NCBI GenBank assembly: GCA_000961595.1
Contig: LADO01000006.1
Location: 1-59,446, forward strand
Direction of reading: 5' to 3'
Origin: Peptococcaceae bacterium BRH_c4b
GTDB taxonomy: Bacteria; Bacillota; Desulfotomaculia; Desulfotomaculales; Desulfocucumaceae
Length of the DNA: 59,446 nt
Below are positions 20,829-30,432 of the stretch, piece after piece. Within the stretch, counting starts at the first letter, position 1; each line of letters opens with the position of its first letter. The position numbers and the translations under genes were made by a program. A model generated the notes under the pieces. It was not told where the DNA came from and did not search any database. It saw only the letters and a list, made by a program, of their open reading frames with translations.

Positions 20829-22295
20829 ATGTCCGAAGTGAAGACCACAGTTAGAGGCGTCATCCTCCAGCCCGCAGAAGAACATAAAGCCTTCCTGGAT
20901 GAATTGATGGGACGCTATTGCGCCGCTGTGCGCTGGTCATACAAGAGGCTCCTGGATGTGTGGAAAGTTCAGGACATAAGGTTGGCCGTCCAGGGAAAAT
21001 TCACCCTCAATTCCCGCCAGGCCAACGACGCAGTATACGACGCCCAGGCAATAATAAAATCGCAAAAAGAACTGGTCAAACTTAATCATGGCAATGCCGT
21101 AAAGAAAGTAGAACACACCAAAAGCCGGTATAAAAAAGCCCGCTCAAAAAAGAAAAAAGCAAACCTGACCAGAAAGCTGGACAAAGAACAACGCCGGCTG
21201 GCAGCATGGCAAAAGCACATAGAAAACGGCACTACCCCACCGGTGGTATTTGGCGGTAAAAAGCTCTTTTTAGAACGGTGCAAAGGCAACATCAGCCGTG
21301 CAGAGTGGCAGGGAGCCCGAAGCGATCGCTACCTCTCCAGGGGCGATAAAACTAAAGGCGGCAACCTCAACACCAGACTGTATACAATTGACGGCAATAT
21401 ATATTTGGACATAGCCGCCGAACCGGTAGAGACAGGTAAAGTAACCAGGTATAACCGGATCACCGTTCCCGTCTACCTTGCCCACAAGACATCACCAAAG
21501 ACCGGTCGGATTAACGGGCGCAACTACCGGCAGATGGTGTTAAATTATCTTAAACAAGGTAGTGCCTATCAAATAGAAATAATCCGGGAAAACGGGCGCT
21601 ATTACATCCATGTAACCATTGAAGAAGAAACACCCCAAAACTACACTGCCCGTAACGGCGCAGTAGGCATAGACACCAATCCCCACGGACTGGGCATAAC
21701 CCGTGCAGACTATATGGGTCAGTACAAAGAGAGCCTGTGGCTGTCACAAGGAGAGTGGACCTGCGCCCGAAGCTGCCGGCGGGACAACCTGATAGGCGAA
21801 GCCGCCGCTGTGGTGGTAGATATGGCCAAGCAGTTAAACTGCTCCCTGGCCGTAGAAGACATTAACTTCAAAGACGACAAATCAGCAACAGCAAAATTCA
21901 ACAGGATGAGCCACAGCTTTGTCTGGTCAAACTTTTTAGAAAAAGTAGAACGCAGGGCCGCCAGGGCCGGAGTGCCGCTGGTTAAAGTAAAACCACCATA
22001 TACATCCACCATCGGCACATTAAAATACCAGCAGCAATACGGCATATCAAACCACCAGGCAGCCGGTTACGTCATTGCCAGGCGTGCTCTTGGGTACAAC
22101 ATGGAAAAAGTTCCAAAACCATTATTTGAAAGATTGATCAAAGAAAAAGAAAACTATTCAAAACTCTCCAACTGGAAACAATGGAGCGCGATAAAGAAAG
22201 CAATAGAAGCCGCAATTCAAAAACCAACGAAAAGAGAGATGAAGAGCCTGGTTAACTGGCAGCATTGCAGAAAACAACTGTTAGGCACGGTGTAA
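20829..22295 (+). CDS. TnpB-like RuvC protein, IS605 OrfB group, no partner transposase
   Basis: TnpB proteins are RNA-guided nucleases encoded by IS200/IS605 elements. This 488-aa protein has a basic helical N-terminal half (KKARSKKKKANLTRKLDKEQ near 103-121) and a split RuvC domain: D282 in GAVGIDTNPHG and E343 in LAVEDINF. The third site, GISNHQAAGYVIARR at 405-419, has N408 where the usual D[RVH].NAA motif has aspartate. No CxxC zinc ribbon lies between the second and third motifs, unlike typical TnpB. No TnpA transposase is nearby, so it cannot move by itself. Activity is uncertain; it could be a divergent or nuclease-dead relative. Confidence 0.85.
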   Translation: MSEVKTTVRGVILQPAEEHKAFLDELMGRYCAAVRWSYKRLLDVWKVQDIRLAVQGKFTLNSRQANDAVYDAQAIIKSQKELVKLNHGNAVKKVEHTKSRYKKARSKKKKANLTRKLDKEQRRLAAWQKHIENGTTPPVVFGGKKLFLERCKGNISRAEWQGARSDRYLSRGDKTKGGNLNTRLYTIDGNIYLDIAAEPVETGKVTRYNRITVPVYLAHKTSPKTGRINGRNYRQMVLNYLKQGSAYQIEIIRENGRYYIHVTIEEETPQNYTARNGAVGIDTNPHGLGITRADYMGQYKESLWLSQGEWTCARSCRRDNLIGEAAAVVVDMAKQLNCSLAVEDINFKDDKSATAKFNRMSHSFVWSNFLEKVERRAARAGVPLVKVKPPYTSTIGTLKYQQQYGISNHQAAGYVIARRALGYNMEKVPKPLFERLIKEKENYSKLSNWKQWSAIKKAIEAAIQKPTKREMKSLVNWQHCRKQLLGTV

Positions 22296-22500
22296 ACCTT
22301 ACCATAAAGTTTTGCGGGCGGCACAGTACACGCAGAGAAAGGCTGTTGTCGCAAGTAACGACCAGGCGGTGGGTAACACCCCCTTCCGGGCAGTACGTAT
22401 AATACGGCGGAAGCCTTCCACCCGGAGCATGGACGAAAGTCTATGGCTTAGCAGTTGAATCCTGTGAAGCTGCCTCTTGTTTAGTCGACAGGAGAGGAAA
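22296..22500 (+). ncRNA. candidate omega RNA (reRNA) region downstream of tnpB
   Basis: The 200 bases after the stop codon are rich in hairpins: GTCG/CGAC near 22350, GGGTAACACCC near 22372, and CCTCTTGT/ACAGGAGAGG at the 3' edge near 22474-22497. GAATCCTGTGAAGC before the last hairpin resembles right ends of IS605-type elements, where the omega RNA ends and the guide begins in flanking DNA. If so, the guide would start near 22500. The rest of 22501-22636 is AT-rich flank with a weak cvpA promoter (ATGACA/TATAAT). Confidence 0.55.
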
Positions 22501-22636
22501 CTAAATAAATATTGACATATCTAGATATATCAGATTTGTTTAGTTTTCAGAAACCAGGATGAAATAACCAGAATTAATTTTCAGGACAGTAGGATGACAA
22601 ATCAACATAAAATAGATATAATTCGGGGGTGTTGTC

Positions 22637-23344
22637 ATGAACTGGCTGGATATCGCCATAATAGTGATTCTGTGCTGGTCTCTCTGGCAGGGTCTCAGAG
22701 CGGGACTACTGGCGGGCACTGCCAGGCTTATCGGCCTGCTGGCTGGGTTGGTGGCTGCCTTTTTTTATTACGAGCCTCTGGCCAGATACGCTGAAGAAAA
22801 ATGGCACCTGGGGACGATTATACATACTAAACTGTTATGGCCTAATTTCCTCCATGCCCCTGGTAACCTGAGTGGTTCATTGGCAGCCATAAAGCTGCCG
22901 GATATAAATCTGTCCGGCTACGGTGAATTGTTGCCACATATTGCACTGGATGGTAAGTTAAAGGAATTGGGAGAGGCTTTTTCAAAATTATTGGCGTCAG
23001 GCATACTGGAAATCTGCTCGTTTATAGTAATATTTCTGGTGGTGTCCGGCGTTGTTGCTATGCTGGGGAGGTTGTTCTCCACGGTTTTTTCCTTTACTCT
23101 TTTCGGATTCGCAGACAGGTTGGGAGGTGCTGCTTTCGGCCTGGCCAGGGGGCTTTTGCTGGTTTTTGTAATGCTGGCCGTGGCTGTTTCACTGCAGTGG
23201 CCGGCTGCCATAGTTTCGGGCGGCCACGATTCGCTGTGGCTTTCAGATGCGCTTAAAAACTCCCGCTTAGCGCCTATTTTTTTAAAAGTTTTGGCTATTT
23301 ATAAATCTGACATACCCGGACTTTCGCCGGGTAGCTTAATATAA
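22637..23344 (+). CDS. CvpA family membrane protein
   Basis: A 235-aa protein with four or more hydrophobic segments. It begins MNWLDIAIIVILCWSLWQGLRAG and has FADRLGGAAFGLARGLLLV near the C-terminus, both typical of the CvpA/colicin V production family. Molecular role is not known. GGGGGTG precedes the ATG. Confidence 0.85.
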   Translation: MNWLDIAIIVILCWSLWQGLRAGLLAGTARLIGLLAGLVAAFFYYEPLARYAEEKWHLGTIIHTKLLWPNFLHAPGNLSGSLAAIKLPDINLSGYGELLPHIALDGKLKELGEAFSKLLASGILEICSFIVIFLVVSGVVAMLGRLFSTVFSFTLFGFADRLGGAAFGLARGLLLVFVMLAVAVSLQWPAAIVSGGHDSLWLSDALKNSRLAPIFLKVLAIYKSDIPGLSPGSLI

Positions 23345-23418
23345 TAATAGATAGTACTAATCAGAGACAGGCAATACTAATTTAAACTTCATTTTCATGT
23401 TCATGGAGGAGGAGTACT

Positions 23419-24825
23419 ATGTCTAACCTAAAATTTGAACCGGGCCAGGAAAAATCGCCTGTTACCGCCTGGGATAAACTGAATGGGACGCAGTACGATG
23501 ATGTATTTAAATTTAATGCAGGCTATATTGACTTTCTCAATGCCGGCAAGACCGAAAGGGAAGCGGTGGCAGCGGCTATAGAGGCAGCGGAAAAAAATGG
23601 CTTTGTAAACATTACCGGGTGCAGCGGTTTGAAAGCCGGCGATCAAGTTTACGCCGTCAACAGGAACAAGGAATTAGTGCTGGCGATAATAGGCAGTAAG
23701 CCGTTTACCGACGGGTTGAATATTGTGGGCGCGCATATAGACTCCCCCCGGCTGGATTTAAAACCACAGCCTTTTTATGAGGACGGTCTGCTCTCCCTGG
23801 CCAAAACCCATTATTACGGGGGCATAAAAAAATACCAGTGGGTGGCGATGCCCCTGGCCCTGCATGGTGTGGCGGTGAAAGAAGATGGCAGCATAATTAA
23901 AATAGCTATCGGTGAAAAACCGGGAGATCCCGTTTTTACCGTAACTGATCTACTGCCCCACCTGGCTAAAGACCAGATGGATAAAAAGCTTTCTGAGGGC
24001 GTTGCAGGTGAGGCGCTAAACATCCTGGTAGGGGGTGTGCCCGTAAAAAACCGGGAGATTAAGGACAGGTTCAAAAAATCCACATTGGATTATCTGAACA
24101 GGGAGATGGGGCTAACAGAGGAGGATTTTATCAGCGCCGAAATTGAGGCTGTGCCGGCCTGGCCGGCTTCCGACACCGGTTTTGACCGTGGGCTGGTGGC
24201 GGGCTACGGACAGGACGACAGGGTTTGTGCCTACGCTGCCCTCCAGGCGCTGCTGGATACTGAAAAGCCGGCGCACACCTCCGTGGTGCTGCTCACTGAT
24301 AAGGAGGAGGTAGGCAGCATGGGCAATACCGGGATGCAGTCGACTTTTTTTGAAAATTTTGTAGCCGGCATTATTGCCATGGGCACGGGAAACTATAGGG
24401 ATCTTATGGTAAGGACCACCCTGGCCAATTCCCGTGGTCTTTCCGCGGATGTAAACGCCGCGCTGGATCCTAACTATGAAGGGGTCATGGATAAGCTGAA
24501 CGCAGCCCGGCTGGGCTGCGGGGTGGTGTTGACTAAATATACCGGTTCCCGGGGCAAGAGCGGTTCCAGTGAAGCTTCGGCGGAATTTGTAGCAGCGGTC
24601 AGGAAGATATTTAACGGCAACAATGTAGTCTGGCAAACGGGTGAATTGGGTAAGGTGGACCAGGGGGGCGGAGGTACCATTGCCTACCTGCTGGCCAATT
24701 ACGATATGGATATCGTGGACTGTGGTGTGGCCCTGCTGGGGATGCACTCCCCCTTTGAGGTGGCCAGCAAGGTGGATGTCTATATGGCTTACCGGGCGTA
24801 CCATTCATTTATGAAGAACGCGTAA
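23419..24825 (+). CDS. M18 family zinc aminopeptidase
   Basis: Metallo-aminopeptidase of the M18 (aminopeptidase I) family, cytosolic, usually dodecameric. Metal-ligand motifs are GAHIDSPRLDLKP, a catalytic glutamate in LTDKEEVGSMGNTG, and GQDDRVCAYAALQALL; the final ligand is LLGMHSPFEVASKVD. 468 aa, complete. GAGGAGGAG precedes the ATG. Stand-alone gene. Confidence 0.92.
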   Translation: MSNLKFEPGQEKSPVTAWDKLNGTQYDDVFKFNAGYIDFLNAGKTEREAVAAAIEAAEKNGFVNITGCSGLKAGDQVYAVNRNKELVLAIIGSKPFTDGLNIVGAHIDSPRLDLKPQPFYEDGLLSLAKTHYYGGIKKYQWVAMPLALHGVAVKEDGSIIKIAIGEKPGDPVFTVTDLLPHLAKDQMDKKLSEGVAGEALNILVGGVPVKNREIKDRFKKSTLDYLNREMGLTEEDFISAEIEAVPAWPASDTGFDRGLVAGYGQDDRVCAYAALQALLDTEKPAHTSVVLLTDKEEVGSMGNTGMQSTFFENFVAGIIAMGTGNYRDLMVRTTLANSRGLSADVNAALDPNYEGVMDKLNAARLGCGVVLTKYTGSRGKSGSSEASAEFVAAVRKIFNGNNVVWQTGELGKVDQGGGGTIAYLLANYDMDIVDCGVALLGMHSPFEVASKVDVYMAYRAYHSFMKNA

Positions 24826-24916
24826 AAACGCTTCCAGCCAGATTTACTGCTTAATAGAGCAATTCGGCGTAATTACCAGAAAAACCAAGTTTTTCTGTTT
24901 ACAGGGTGATGCTATT

Positions 24917-25120
24917 ATGTCTTTTATAAGATATCAGGTGGGTGACGTTGTAAAAATGCGCAAAGTACACCCCTGCGGGGGAGATCAGTGGGAAATAATG
25001 CGCACTGGTGTGGACTTTCGCATTAAATGCCTGAAATGTGGACGGGTGCTCATGCTGCCCCGGCCCAAGTTTGAAAAAAGCGTCAAAATAATATTGTCCC
25101 AGGTTATTCCCCCCAGTTGA
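24917..25120 (+). CDS. DUF951 family protein
   Basis: 67 aa with YQVGDVVKMRKVHPCGG and RTGVDFRIKCLKCGRVLMLPR, the DUF951 pattern found upstream of rpsF in many Firmicutes. The cysteines suggest metal or nucleic acid binding; function unknown. Confidence 0.88.
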   Translation: MSFIRYQVGDVVKMRKVHPCGGDQWEIMRTGVDFRIKCLKCGRVLMLPRPKFEKSVKIILSQVIPPS

Positions 25121-25162
25121 GGTATCTTACCGAAAAACTGTTTAGCTATGGGGGAATGTCAA

Positions 25163-25216
25163 TTGCTATTCAGTTCTGTACGTGTTATAATGTTTAAGCC
25201 AAAAATTTGGCTTAAA
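25163..25216 (+). promoter_or_regulatory. rpsF operon promoter and leader hairpin
   Basis: TTGCTA (25163-25168), a 17-base spacer and TATAAT (25186-25191). It is followed at once by a perfect 11-base-pair hairpin, TTTAAGCCAAA/TTTGGCTTAAA (25193-25216). The leader continues with a CTACC/GGTAG hairpin. In other bacteria S6:S18 binds its own mRNA leader; whether this leader does so is not shown. Confidence 0.65.
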
Positions 25217-25278
25217 TTCCGCCCTGCTCTACCCTGGTGGTAGGGCCGTTTAGTCCGCGGGGAGGGGGTGAAGAGGAG

Positions 25279-25566
25279 TTGCGCAAGTACGAAACGATTT
25301 ATGTCATTCGTCCGGAACAGGAAGATGACAAATATACCGAGATAATTGAAAAATATAAGTCATTGATTGAAAACAATGGCGGAGAGATTACCAACATTGA
25401 CAAATGGGGCAAAAGGCGGCTGGCCTATGAGATTGCCCACTTAAAGGAAGGCTTCTACGTGGTGGTCAAATTTAATGCCGAGCCGCAGGTTGCCGAAGAA
25501 TTGGACAGGGTATATAAGATTTCAGATGAAATCATTCGTCACATTATTGTCCGCGAGGACGAATAA
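25279..25566 (+). CDS. rpsF: 30S ribosomal protein S6
   Basis: [16 protein letters not shown] opens the protein, with [20 protein letters not shown] in the middle. 95 aa from the TTG at 25279, preceded by GGGGGTG; longer in-frame starts upstream add non-homologous residues. First gene of rpsF-ssb-rpsR. Confidence 0.95.
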   Translation: MRKYETIYVIRPEQEDDKYTEIIEKYKSLIENNGGEITNIDKWGKRRLAYEIAHLKEGFYVVVKFNAEPQVAEELDRVYKISDEIIRHIIVREDE

Positions 25567-25607
25567 TGATTTTTTGGGGACGATAGAATTTATCGGGCGG
25601 TGATGAG

Positions 25608-26015
25608 ATGCTCAATAAAGTAATACTTATCGGGAGATTAACAAGGGATCCCGAGCTACGGTATACGCCCAGCGGCACACCGGTGGCCAAGTTTACCCTG
25701 GCGGTGGACAGAAGGCCCAACAAGCAGGGAGAAAGGGAAGCCGATTTTATTGACATCGTAACCTGGCAGAAAACTGCTGAAACATGTGCCAATTATCTGG
25801 GCAAGGGTCGTTTGGTGGCAGTGGAGGGACGGCTGCAGATCCGTTCCTATGATGACAACCAGGGGGTACGCCGCAAGGCAGCCGAAATTGTGGCCGAAAC
25901 GGTACGGTTTTTAGACAGGGCAAAGGATGGGCAATCGCAGCACACCCCCAGCGGCAACGCCGGTGACGATTTCGCCAGCGAGGTCAGCTTTGTAGATGAC
26001 GACATGCCATTTTAG
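25608..26015 (+). CDS. ssb: single-stranded DNA-binding protein
   Basis: OB-fold [24 protein letters not shown] start, [21 protein letters not shown], and the acidic tail DDDMPF that recruits replication and repair partners. 135 aa, between rpsF and rpsR as usual. Confidence 0.96.
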   Translation: MLNKVILIGRLTRDPELRYTPSGTPVAKFTLAVDRRPNKQGEREADFIDIVTWQKTAETCANYLGKGRLVAVEGRLQIRSYDDNQGVRRKAAEIVAETVRFLDRAKDGQSQHTPSGNAGDDFASEVSFVDDDMPF

Positions 26016-26031
26016 ATAAGGAGGGAAGGCT

Positions 26032-26262
26032 TTGAAACGTGAACGCGGACGCAGGGGCAAAAAGCGCATTTGCAGCTTCTGTGTCGATAAAGTAGAAGGC
26101 ATTGATTATAAAGACATTCCTCGTTTAAAGAAATATATTACCGAGCGCGGGAAGATATTGCCCCGCAGGATATCAGGCAATTGTGCCAGGCATCAGAGGA
26201 TGCTGACCACAGCCATAAAAAGGGCCCGCAACATTGCACTGATACCCTTTACATCAGAATAA
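26032..26262 (+). CDS. rpsR: 30S ribosomal protein S18
   Basis: 76 aa; [18 protein letters not shown] and [20 protein letters not shown]. The CSFC and GNC cysteines indicate the zinc-binding (C+) form. The TTG start follows AAGGAGG. Partner of S6 in the small subunit. Confidence 0.96.
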   Translation: MKRERGRRGKKRICSFCVDKVEGIDYKDIPRLKKYITERGKILPRRISGNCARHQRMLTTAIKRARNIALIPFTSE

Positions 26263-26300
26263 AAAAGGAAGGGGAGCCAAAGGTTCCCCTTCCTTTTTTT
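26261..26300 (+). terminator. rpsF-ssb-rpsR terminator
   Basis: GGAAGGGGA and TCCCCTTCC form the stem, flanked by A and T runs, directly after rpsR. Confidence 0.88.
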
Positions 26301-26426
26301 TAAAAAGCAGTCTTACCGTGCCATGCAGGGCAACAAATAACAGGGTTTTGAGTCTGCCCCGGGGCAGGAATATAGGACGCAGTTGCAGAATAGTCTCATG
26401 ATGCTTTATTTGCGGAGGTAAGAATT

Positions 26427-26744
26427 ATGTTCCCGGAAAGCAACAATACAGGTTTTGCCAGAAATATACGGGTGGTGGAATGGCTAAAGTCGGATTTACT
26501 AACCTCCGTTGCAAACCTGTACAAGGCCATGCTGCGGGGAAGCGAGGAAAAATTGCTGGACGCGCTGTCCGGCATAATTATAACCTGCTATATACTGGGC
26601 CGCCGCCTGGGTTTGAGTTTTTCCAGACTGGACATGAGGGTGGAAGCCAAACTAAGGCAAGGTATTGACGAAGACCATGAAGTGGAAAAATGGTACAAAG
26701 ATCTTTCACATTTACTGACGCACCTTACGGATAAGAAGAGGTGA
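26427..26744 (+). CDS. MazG-like family protein
   Basis: 105 aa, all-helical prediction, starting MFPESNNTGFARNIRVVEWLKSDLL. Similar small proteins follow rpsR in many Firmicutes and are classed as MazG-like, but the acidic metal-binding set of true MazG is not evident, so catalysis is doubtful. GGAGG lies before the ATG. Next gene yybS starts four bases downstream. Confidence 0.7.
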   Translation: MFPESNNTGFARNIRVVEWLKSDLLTSVANLYKAMLRGSEEKLLDALSGIIITCYILGRRLGLSFSRLDMRVEAKLRQGIDEDHEVEKWYKDLSHLLTHLTDKKR

Positions 26745-26748
26745 TCCA

Positions 26749-27717
26749 TTGGTTCCCTATTCCGGAAACAGGGCCCTGGTGGAGGGGGCTTTTTTTGCGG
26801 CTATTACGGTGGTGCTGGGATTTTTGGGCCAATTTGTGCCTTTGCTGCCGTTACTTATGCCCGTGCCACTGGCCGTGCTGGTCAGGCGCCACGACCTTAA
26901 GCTGGGTTTCATGGCCCTGGCGGTTGCAGTGGCGCTGATGTTTATGCTTTTCGGGCGCCCGCTTACGGTTCTATTGCTGGTTATCCAATCAGGACCCGTT
27001 GGTCTGCTGCTGGGCCTGTTATTTAAGAACCGAGTGTCTTCCGGTCTGGGCATAGCCGTTACCTCCATTATGGGGGTTGTAACCACAGTGCTGGTACTGG
27101 CTATTTCCTTCTGGTTAACAGGCATAAGCCCATTTGCTATGGGGGACGAAATGCATCGTTCCATAGAACAGGCTTTGAAATTTTACCAGCGTAATGGGCT
27201 ACTGGATAATGCACAGTTGCAGATGATGAAGGCCAGTATGGAACAGGCGATAAATTTTGTTGTTCAGCTTATACCCGGTATATTGGTGACCGCCTCAATT
27301 ATGTCTTCCTTTATTACCTATGCGCTAACGCATTTTATACTGGTTAAAATGCAGTTCGAAACGGTACCCTTGCCTCCCTTCAGCCGATGGAAGCTGCCCT
27401 GGTATGTTATCTGGGGGGGAATTGCCGGGCTGAGTTTTATCCTGCTGGGGGATGAAATTGCACTGGCGAGTCTGGCGACAGTGGGTAAAAATATTCTTTA
27501 TGTAATGGGCTTTGTATATTTCATTTTAGGTGTTTCTGTATTCATCTTTTTCATGAAAAAATGGAATATTGCCAGGCCGGTTAAATTTCTAATAGTGGCG
27601 CTGGTGGTACTTTACTGGCACGTAGCGCTAAGCATGATGCTGACGCTGGGCGTTATCGACCCGGTAATGGACTTGCGCCGGCTGTCGAAGCACGGGGATA
27701 CCACCAAGGGGGGATAG
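26749..27717 (+). CDS. YybS family membrane protein (DUF2232)
   Basis: 322 aa with about eight membrane segments; [17 protein letters not shown] near the start and [10 protein letters not shown]-like C-terminal helices are typical of DUF2232. In B. subtilis yybS is followed by gdpP and rplI. Here rplI follows at once and gdpP is absent from this site. TTG start with AGAGGTG upstream. Function unknown. Confidence 0.85.
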   Translation: MVPYSGNRALVEGAFFAAITVVLGFLGQFVPLLPLLMPVPLAVLVRRHDLKLGFMALAVAVALMFMLFGRPLTVLLLVIQSGPVGLLLGLLFKNRVSSGLGIAVTSIMGVVTTVLVLAISFWLTGISPFAMGDEMHRSIEQALKFYQRNGLLDNAQLQMMKASMEQAINFVVQLIPGILVTASIMSSFITYALTHFILVKMQFETVPLPPFSRWKLPWYVIWGGIAGLSFILLGDEIALASLATVGKNILYVMGFVYFILGVSVFIFFMKKWNIARPVKFLIVALVVLYWHVALSMMLTLGVIDPVMDLRRLSKHGDTTKGG

Positions 27718-27719
27718 TA

Positions 27720-28166
27720 ATGAAAGTAATACTGTTACAGGACGTCAAAGGACAGGGAAAAAAAGATCAGATAGTGAACGTTTCGGACGGCTATGCCCGT
27801 AATTTTTTGATACCCCGGGGCCTGGCGGTGGAGGCCACGGAGGGTAAGGTCAAGGATCTGGCCCGTCAGACTGCCTATGCCGATAAAAAGAAATCGCAGG
27901 AGGAAGATGCGGCCAGGGGACTGGCGGCCAGGATGAGCGGACTGACGGTGCAGGTAAGCGGAAAGGCCGGCGAAGGCGGCAAGCTCTTCGGCGCCGTGGG
28001 CAATAAGGATATTGCCGAGGCTCTGGAAAAACAGCACGGCTTTAATATTGACAAAAAGAAGATCATATTAAAAGAACCGCTGAAAACATTGGGAGTTTTT
28101 CCGGTTACCATAAAGTTGCACCCCGTTGCCCAGGTTGAAATACAGGTGGCGGTGGTGGCGGAATAA
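27720..28166 (+). CDS. rplI: 50S ribosomal protein L9
   Basis: 148 aa; [38 protein letters not shown], then the long helix and the C-terminal domain with [15 protein letters not shown]. It starts two bases after yybS. Confidence 0.96.
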   Translation: MKVILLQDVKGQGKKDQIVNVSDGYARNFLIPRGLAVEATEGKVKDLARQTAYADKKKSQEEDAARGLAARMSGLTVQVSGKAGEGGKLFGAVGNKDIAEALEKQHGFNIDKKKIILKEPLKTLGVFPVTIKLHPVAQVEIQVAVVAE

Positions 28167-28173
28167 AAAGGTC

Positions 28174-28262
28174 AGGGGACACACCTCTCTTAAGGGTAAG
28201 ACTATAGAGTCAGAGGAATGTCCCCGATTGAAATGGCTTTGGGGTCGGAGGAATGTCCCCAA
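28174..28262. repeat. GGGGACA repeat, reversed full copy plus extra half
   Basis: A reversed full copy (GGGGACACACCTCT...AGAGGAATGTCCCC, 28174-28225) is followed by another reversed left half (GGGGTCGGAGGAATGTCCCC, ending 28260). It separates rplI from lonC. Confidence 0.8.
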
Positions 28263-28357
28263 TTAAAGTTCCGTTGTGACCGGTCCGCGGGTATGTATCA
28301 GTATTCCGGCCCCGTAATGGTTTCCAGGCTCAGCAGTAATGGAGAGGAGTTTAATCG

Positions 28358-30301
28358 ATGAAATTTTTCCTGGAAAAGATAAAGGGCGGCAATAGAATAG
28401 AACAGGCAGGCGGACCCGGTGGCAGGGACCAGCTCAGGCGGCAGGTCAATGCACTATATAACCTGGTAGCCAATTTGTACGGCTCTGACAAACTGGTATT
28501 AAGAGCCAGCAAGTTAAACGCCCTGCAATTGATGCGCTCTGAGCTGCTGGAGGAAAGGGTGCTGGCTCTACAGCGGCTGGTCTACGAGGATCCCACCATA
28601 GATGCGGTTCCGGAACTGAAGGATATTCCTAAAATACTCGGGCAGATGGAGGATGAAATAGCTGATAATATTGCCCGCCGCTCCGTGGAAGAGGAAATAG
28701 AGAAAAAAATTAACGACAAACTGCAGCAGAAGCATGAGGATTACGTGCGTGAAATAAGAATGCAGGTGATAAAGGAAAGCAACGGCCCGGAGAATGCCCA
28801 GACCCTAAAAAAGTTGGCCATTTTGGAAAAAATGGAACAGAAGAAACTGGCCCGGACGGCCATGGAGTACCTCAGGCCTGCCGCCGTGGAAGAGATTATA
28901 GGCCAGGAGCGGGCGGTCAAGGCCCTGATGTTCAAGCTGGCATCATCCTTTCCGCAGCATATTTTATTGTACGGGCCTCCGGGGGTTGGCAAAACCACTG
29001 CTGCCAGACTGGTTCTGTCCGCGATAAAGGAAATGAAGGGCAGTCCCTTTGCCAGGGAAGCCCCTTTTATTGAGGTCAACGGCACCACTCTGCGCTGGGA
29101 CCCCAGGGAAATTACCAACCCGCTGCTGGGTTCGGTGCATGATCCCATCTACCAGGGAGCTAAGCGGGACCTGGCGGACAGCGGTGTACCGGAGCCCAAG
29201 CTGGGGCTGGTTTCCGATGCCCACGGAGGGGTGCTTTTCATCGATGAAATAGGGGAAATGGACCCCATATTGCAAAACAAATTGCTGAAGGTGCTGGAAG
29301 ATAAGAGGGTATTTTTTGATTCATCCTATTATGATCCCCATGATCCCAACGTGCCCCAGTACGTTAAAAAAATATTTGAAGAGGGCGCACCGTCAGATTT
29401 TATACTGATCGGCGCTACCACCAGGGACCCCGAGGAAATAAACCCCGCCATACGCTCCCGCTGCGCCGAGGTCTTTTTTGAGCCCCTGACCCCTGGCGAT
29501 CTACGGGTGATAGTGCTGCAGGCGGCCAAAAAGCTTGAAGTTAACCTGGAAGAGGGAGTGGCCGGGTTAATCGGCGAGTATACCATCGAGGGGCGTAAGG
29601 CCGTTAACATACTGGCGGACGCCTACGGTATGGCTTTCAGCCGCCGTGTCGATGCCGGAGACGGGGACTTGACCATAGCCCTGGACGACGTTTACGAGGT
29701 ATTGCAGTCCGGTCGCCTTACCCCCTATATAACCCGCAAGGCGTCGGACAAGCCCGAGACGGGGAAAATATTCGGATTGGGTGTGCATGGCTTCCTGGGC
29801 TCCGTGCTGGAAATAGAGGCCGTGGTTTTCCCGGCCCGGAAAAAAGGCCAGGGTGCCATCAGATTTAATGACACCGCCGGCAGCATGGCCAAAGATTCAG
29901 TGTTTAACGCTGCTTCGTTAATCAGAAAGTTCACCGGGGAGGATCTTGCTGCCTATGACCTGCACATCAATGTGGTGGGCGGTGGGAAAATAGATGGTCC
30001 CTCCGCCGGGGTAGCCATTTTTCTGGTGGTTTACAGCGTTCTAAAAAATTTGCCCATACCTCAGGACGTGGCGGTTACCGGTGAACTTTCCATCCGTGGA
30101 GGCATCAAAGCGGTAGGCGGCATACCTGAGAAAATTTACGGGGCACGCCAGGCCGGCATCAAGCAGGTGCTGATTCCCGGGGAAAATAAAAAAGATGTGC
30201 CCGTGGATTTAAAAAATTTAACAGTTATACCGGTCAGTACCGTAGAGGAAGTGCTGGAGAATATTTTCGGCGTCCCGGCAACTGATTTACCGGTTAATTA
30301 A
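28358..30301 (+). CDS. lonC: ATP-dependent protease LonC
   Basis: Lon-family protease of the LonC group: about 190 helical N-terminal residues, AAA+ module with Walker A YGPPGVGKTTAARL near 205 and Walker B VLFIDEIGEMD, then the Lon protease domain with the catalytic serine in GPSAGVAIFL near 549 and the lysine in IRGGIKAVGGIPEK near 582. 647 aa. Found mainly in thermophilic and spore-forming Firmicutes. GGAGAGGAG precedes the ATG. Regulation by stress or sporulation is not visible. Confidence 0.92.
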   Translation: MKFFLEKIKGGNRIEQAGGPGGRDQLRRQVNALYNLVANLYGSDKLVLRASKLNALQLMRSELLEERVLALQRLVYEDPTIDAVPELKDIPKILGQMEDEIADNIARRSVEEEIEKKINDKLQQKHEDYVREIRMQVIKESNGPENAQTLKKLAILEKMEQKKLARTAMEYLRPAAVEEIIGQERAVKALMFKLASSFPQHILLYGPPGVGKTTAARLVLSAIKEMKGSPFAREAPFIEVNGTTLRWDPREITNPLLGSVHDPIYQGAKRDLADSGVPEPKLGLVSDAHGGVLFIDEIGEMDPILQNKLLKVLEDKRVFFDSSYYDPHDPNVPQYVKKIFEEGAPSDFILIGATTRDPEEINPAIRSRCAEVFFEPLTPGDLRVIVLQAAKKLEVNLEEGVAGLIGEYTIEGRKAVNILADAYGMAFSRRVDAGDGDLTIALDDVYEVLQSGRLTPYITRKASDKPETGKIFGLGVHGFLGSVLEIEAVVFPARKKGQGAIRFNDTAGSMAKDSVFNAASLIRKFTGEDLAAYDLHINVVGGGKIDGPSAGVAIFLVVYSVLKNLPIPQDVAVTGELSIRGGIKAVGGIPEKIYGARQAGIKQVLIPGENKKDVPVDLKNLTVIPVSTVEEVLENIFGVPATDLPVN

Positions 30302-30348
30302 CGGGCTCCCTTGGGGCAGCGTGTTAAGGAAAATTAATTTCGGTATTA

Positions 30349-30377
30349 GTTAAAGGCGGCAAGCAGCCGCCTTTAAC
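30349..30377 (+). terminator. strong hairpin after lonC
   Basis: GTTAAAGGCGGC and GCCGCCTTTAAC form a perfect 12-base-pair stem with loop AAGCA. No T run follows, so it may act as a 3' stabiliser or a weak terminator. Confidence 0.6.
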
Positions 30378-30432
30378 ATTGTATAGTAAATCATGTTTCG
30401 GGTAATTTGTGGATAACTTTCCCCTTACAGTA

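Noticed and set aside
22594-22622. cvpA promoter ATGACA/TATAAT
   Set aside because: Good match, but its start point would fall inside the ribosome binding site of cvpA, so I do not list it as a separate feature.
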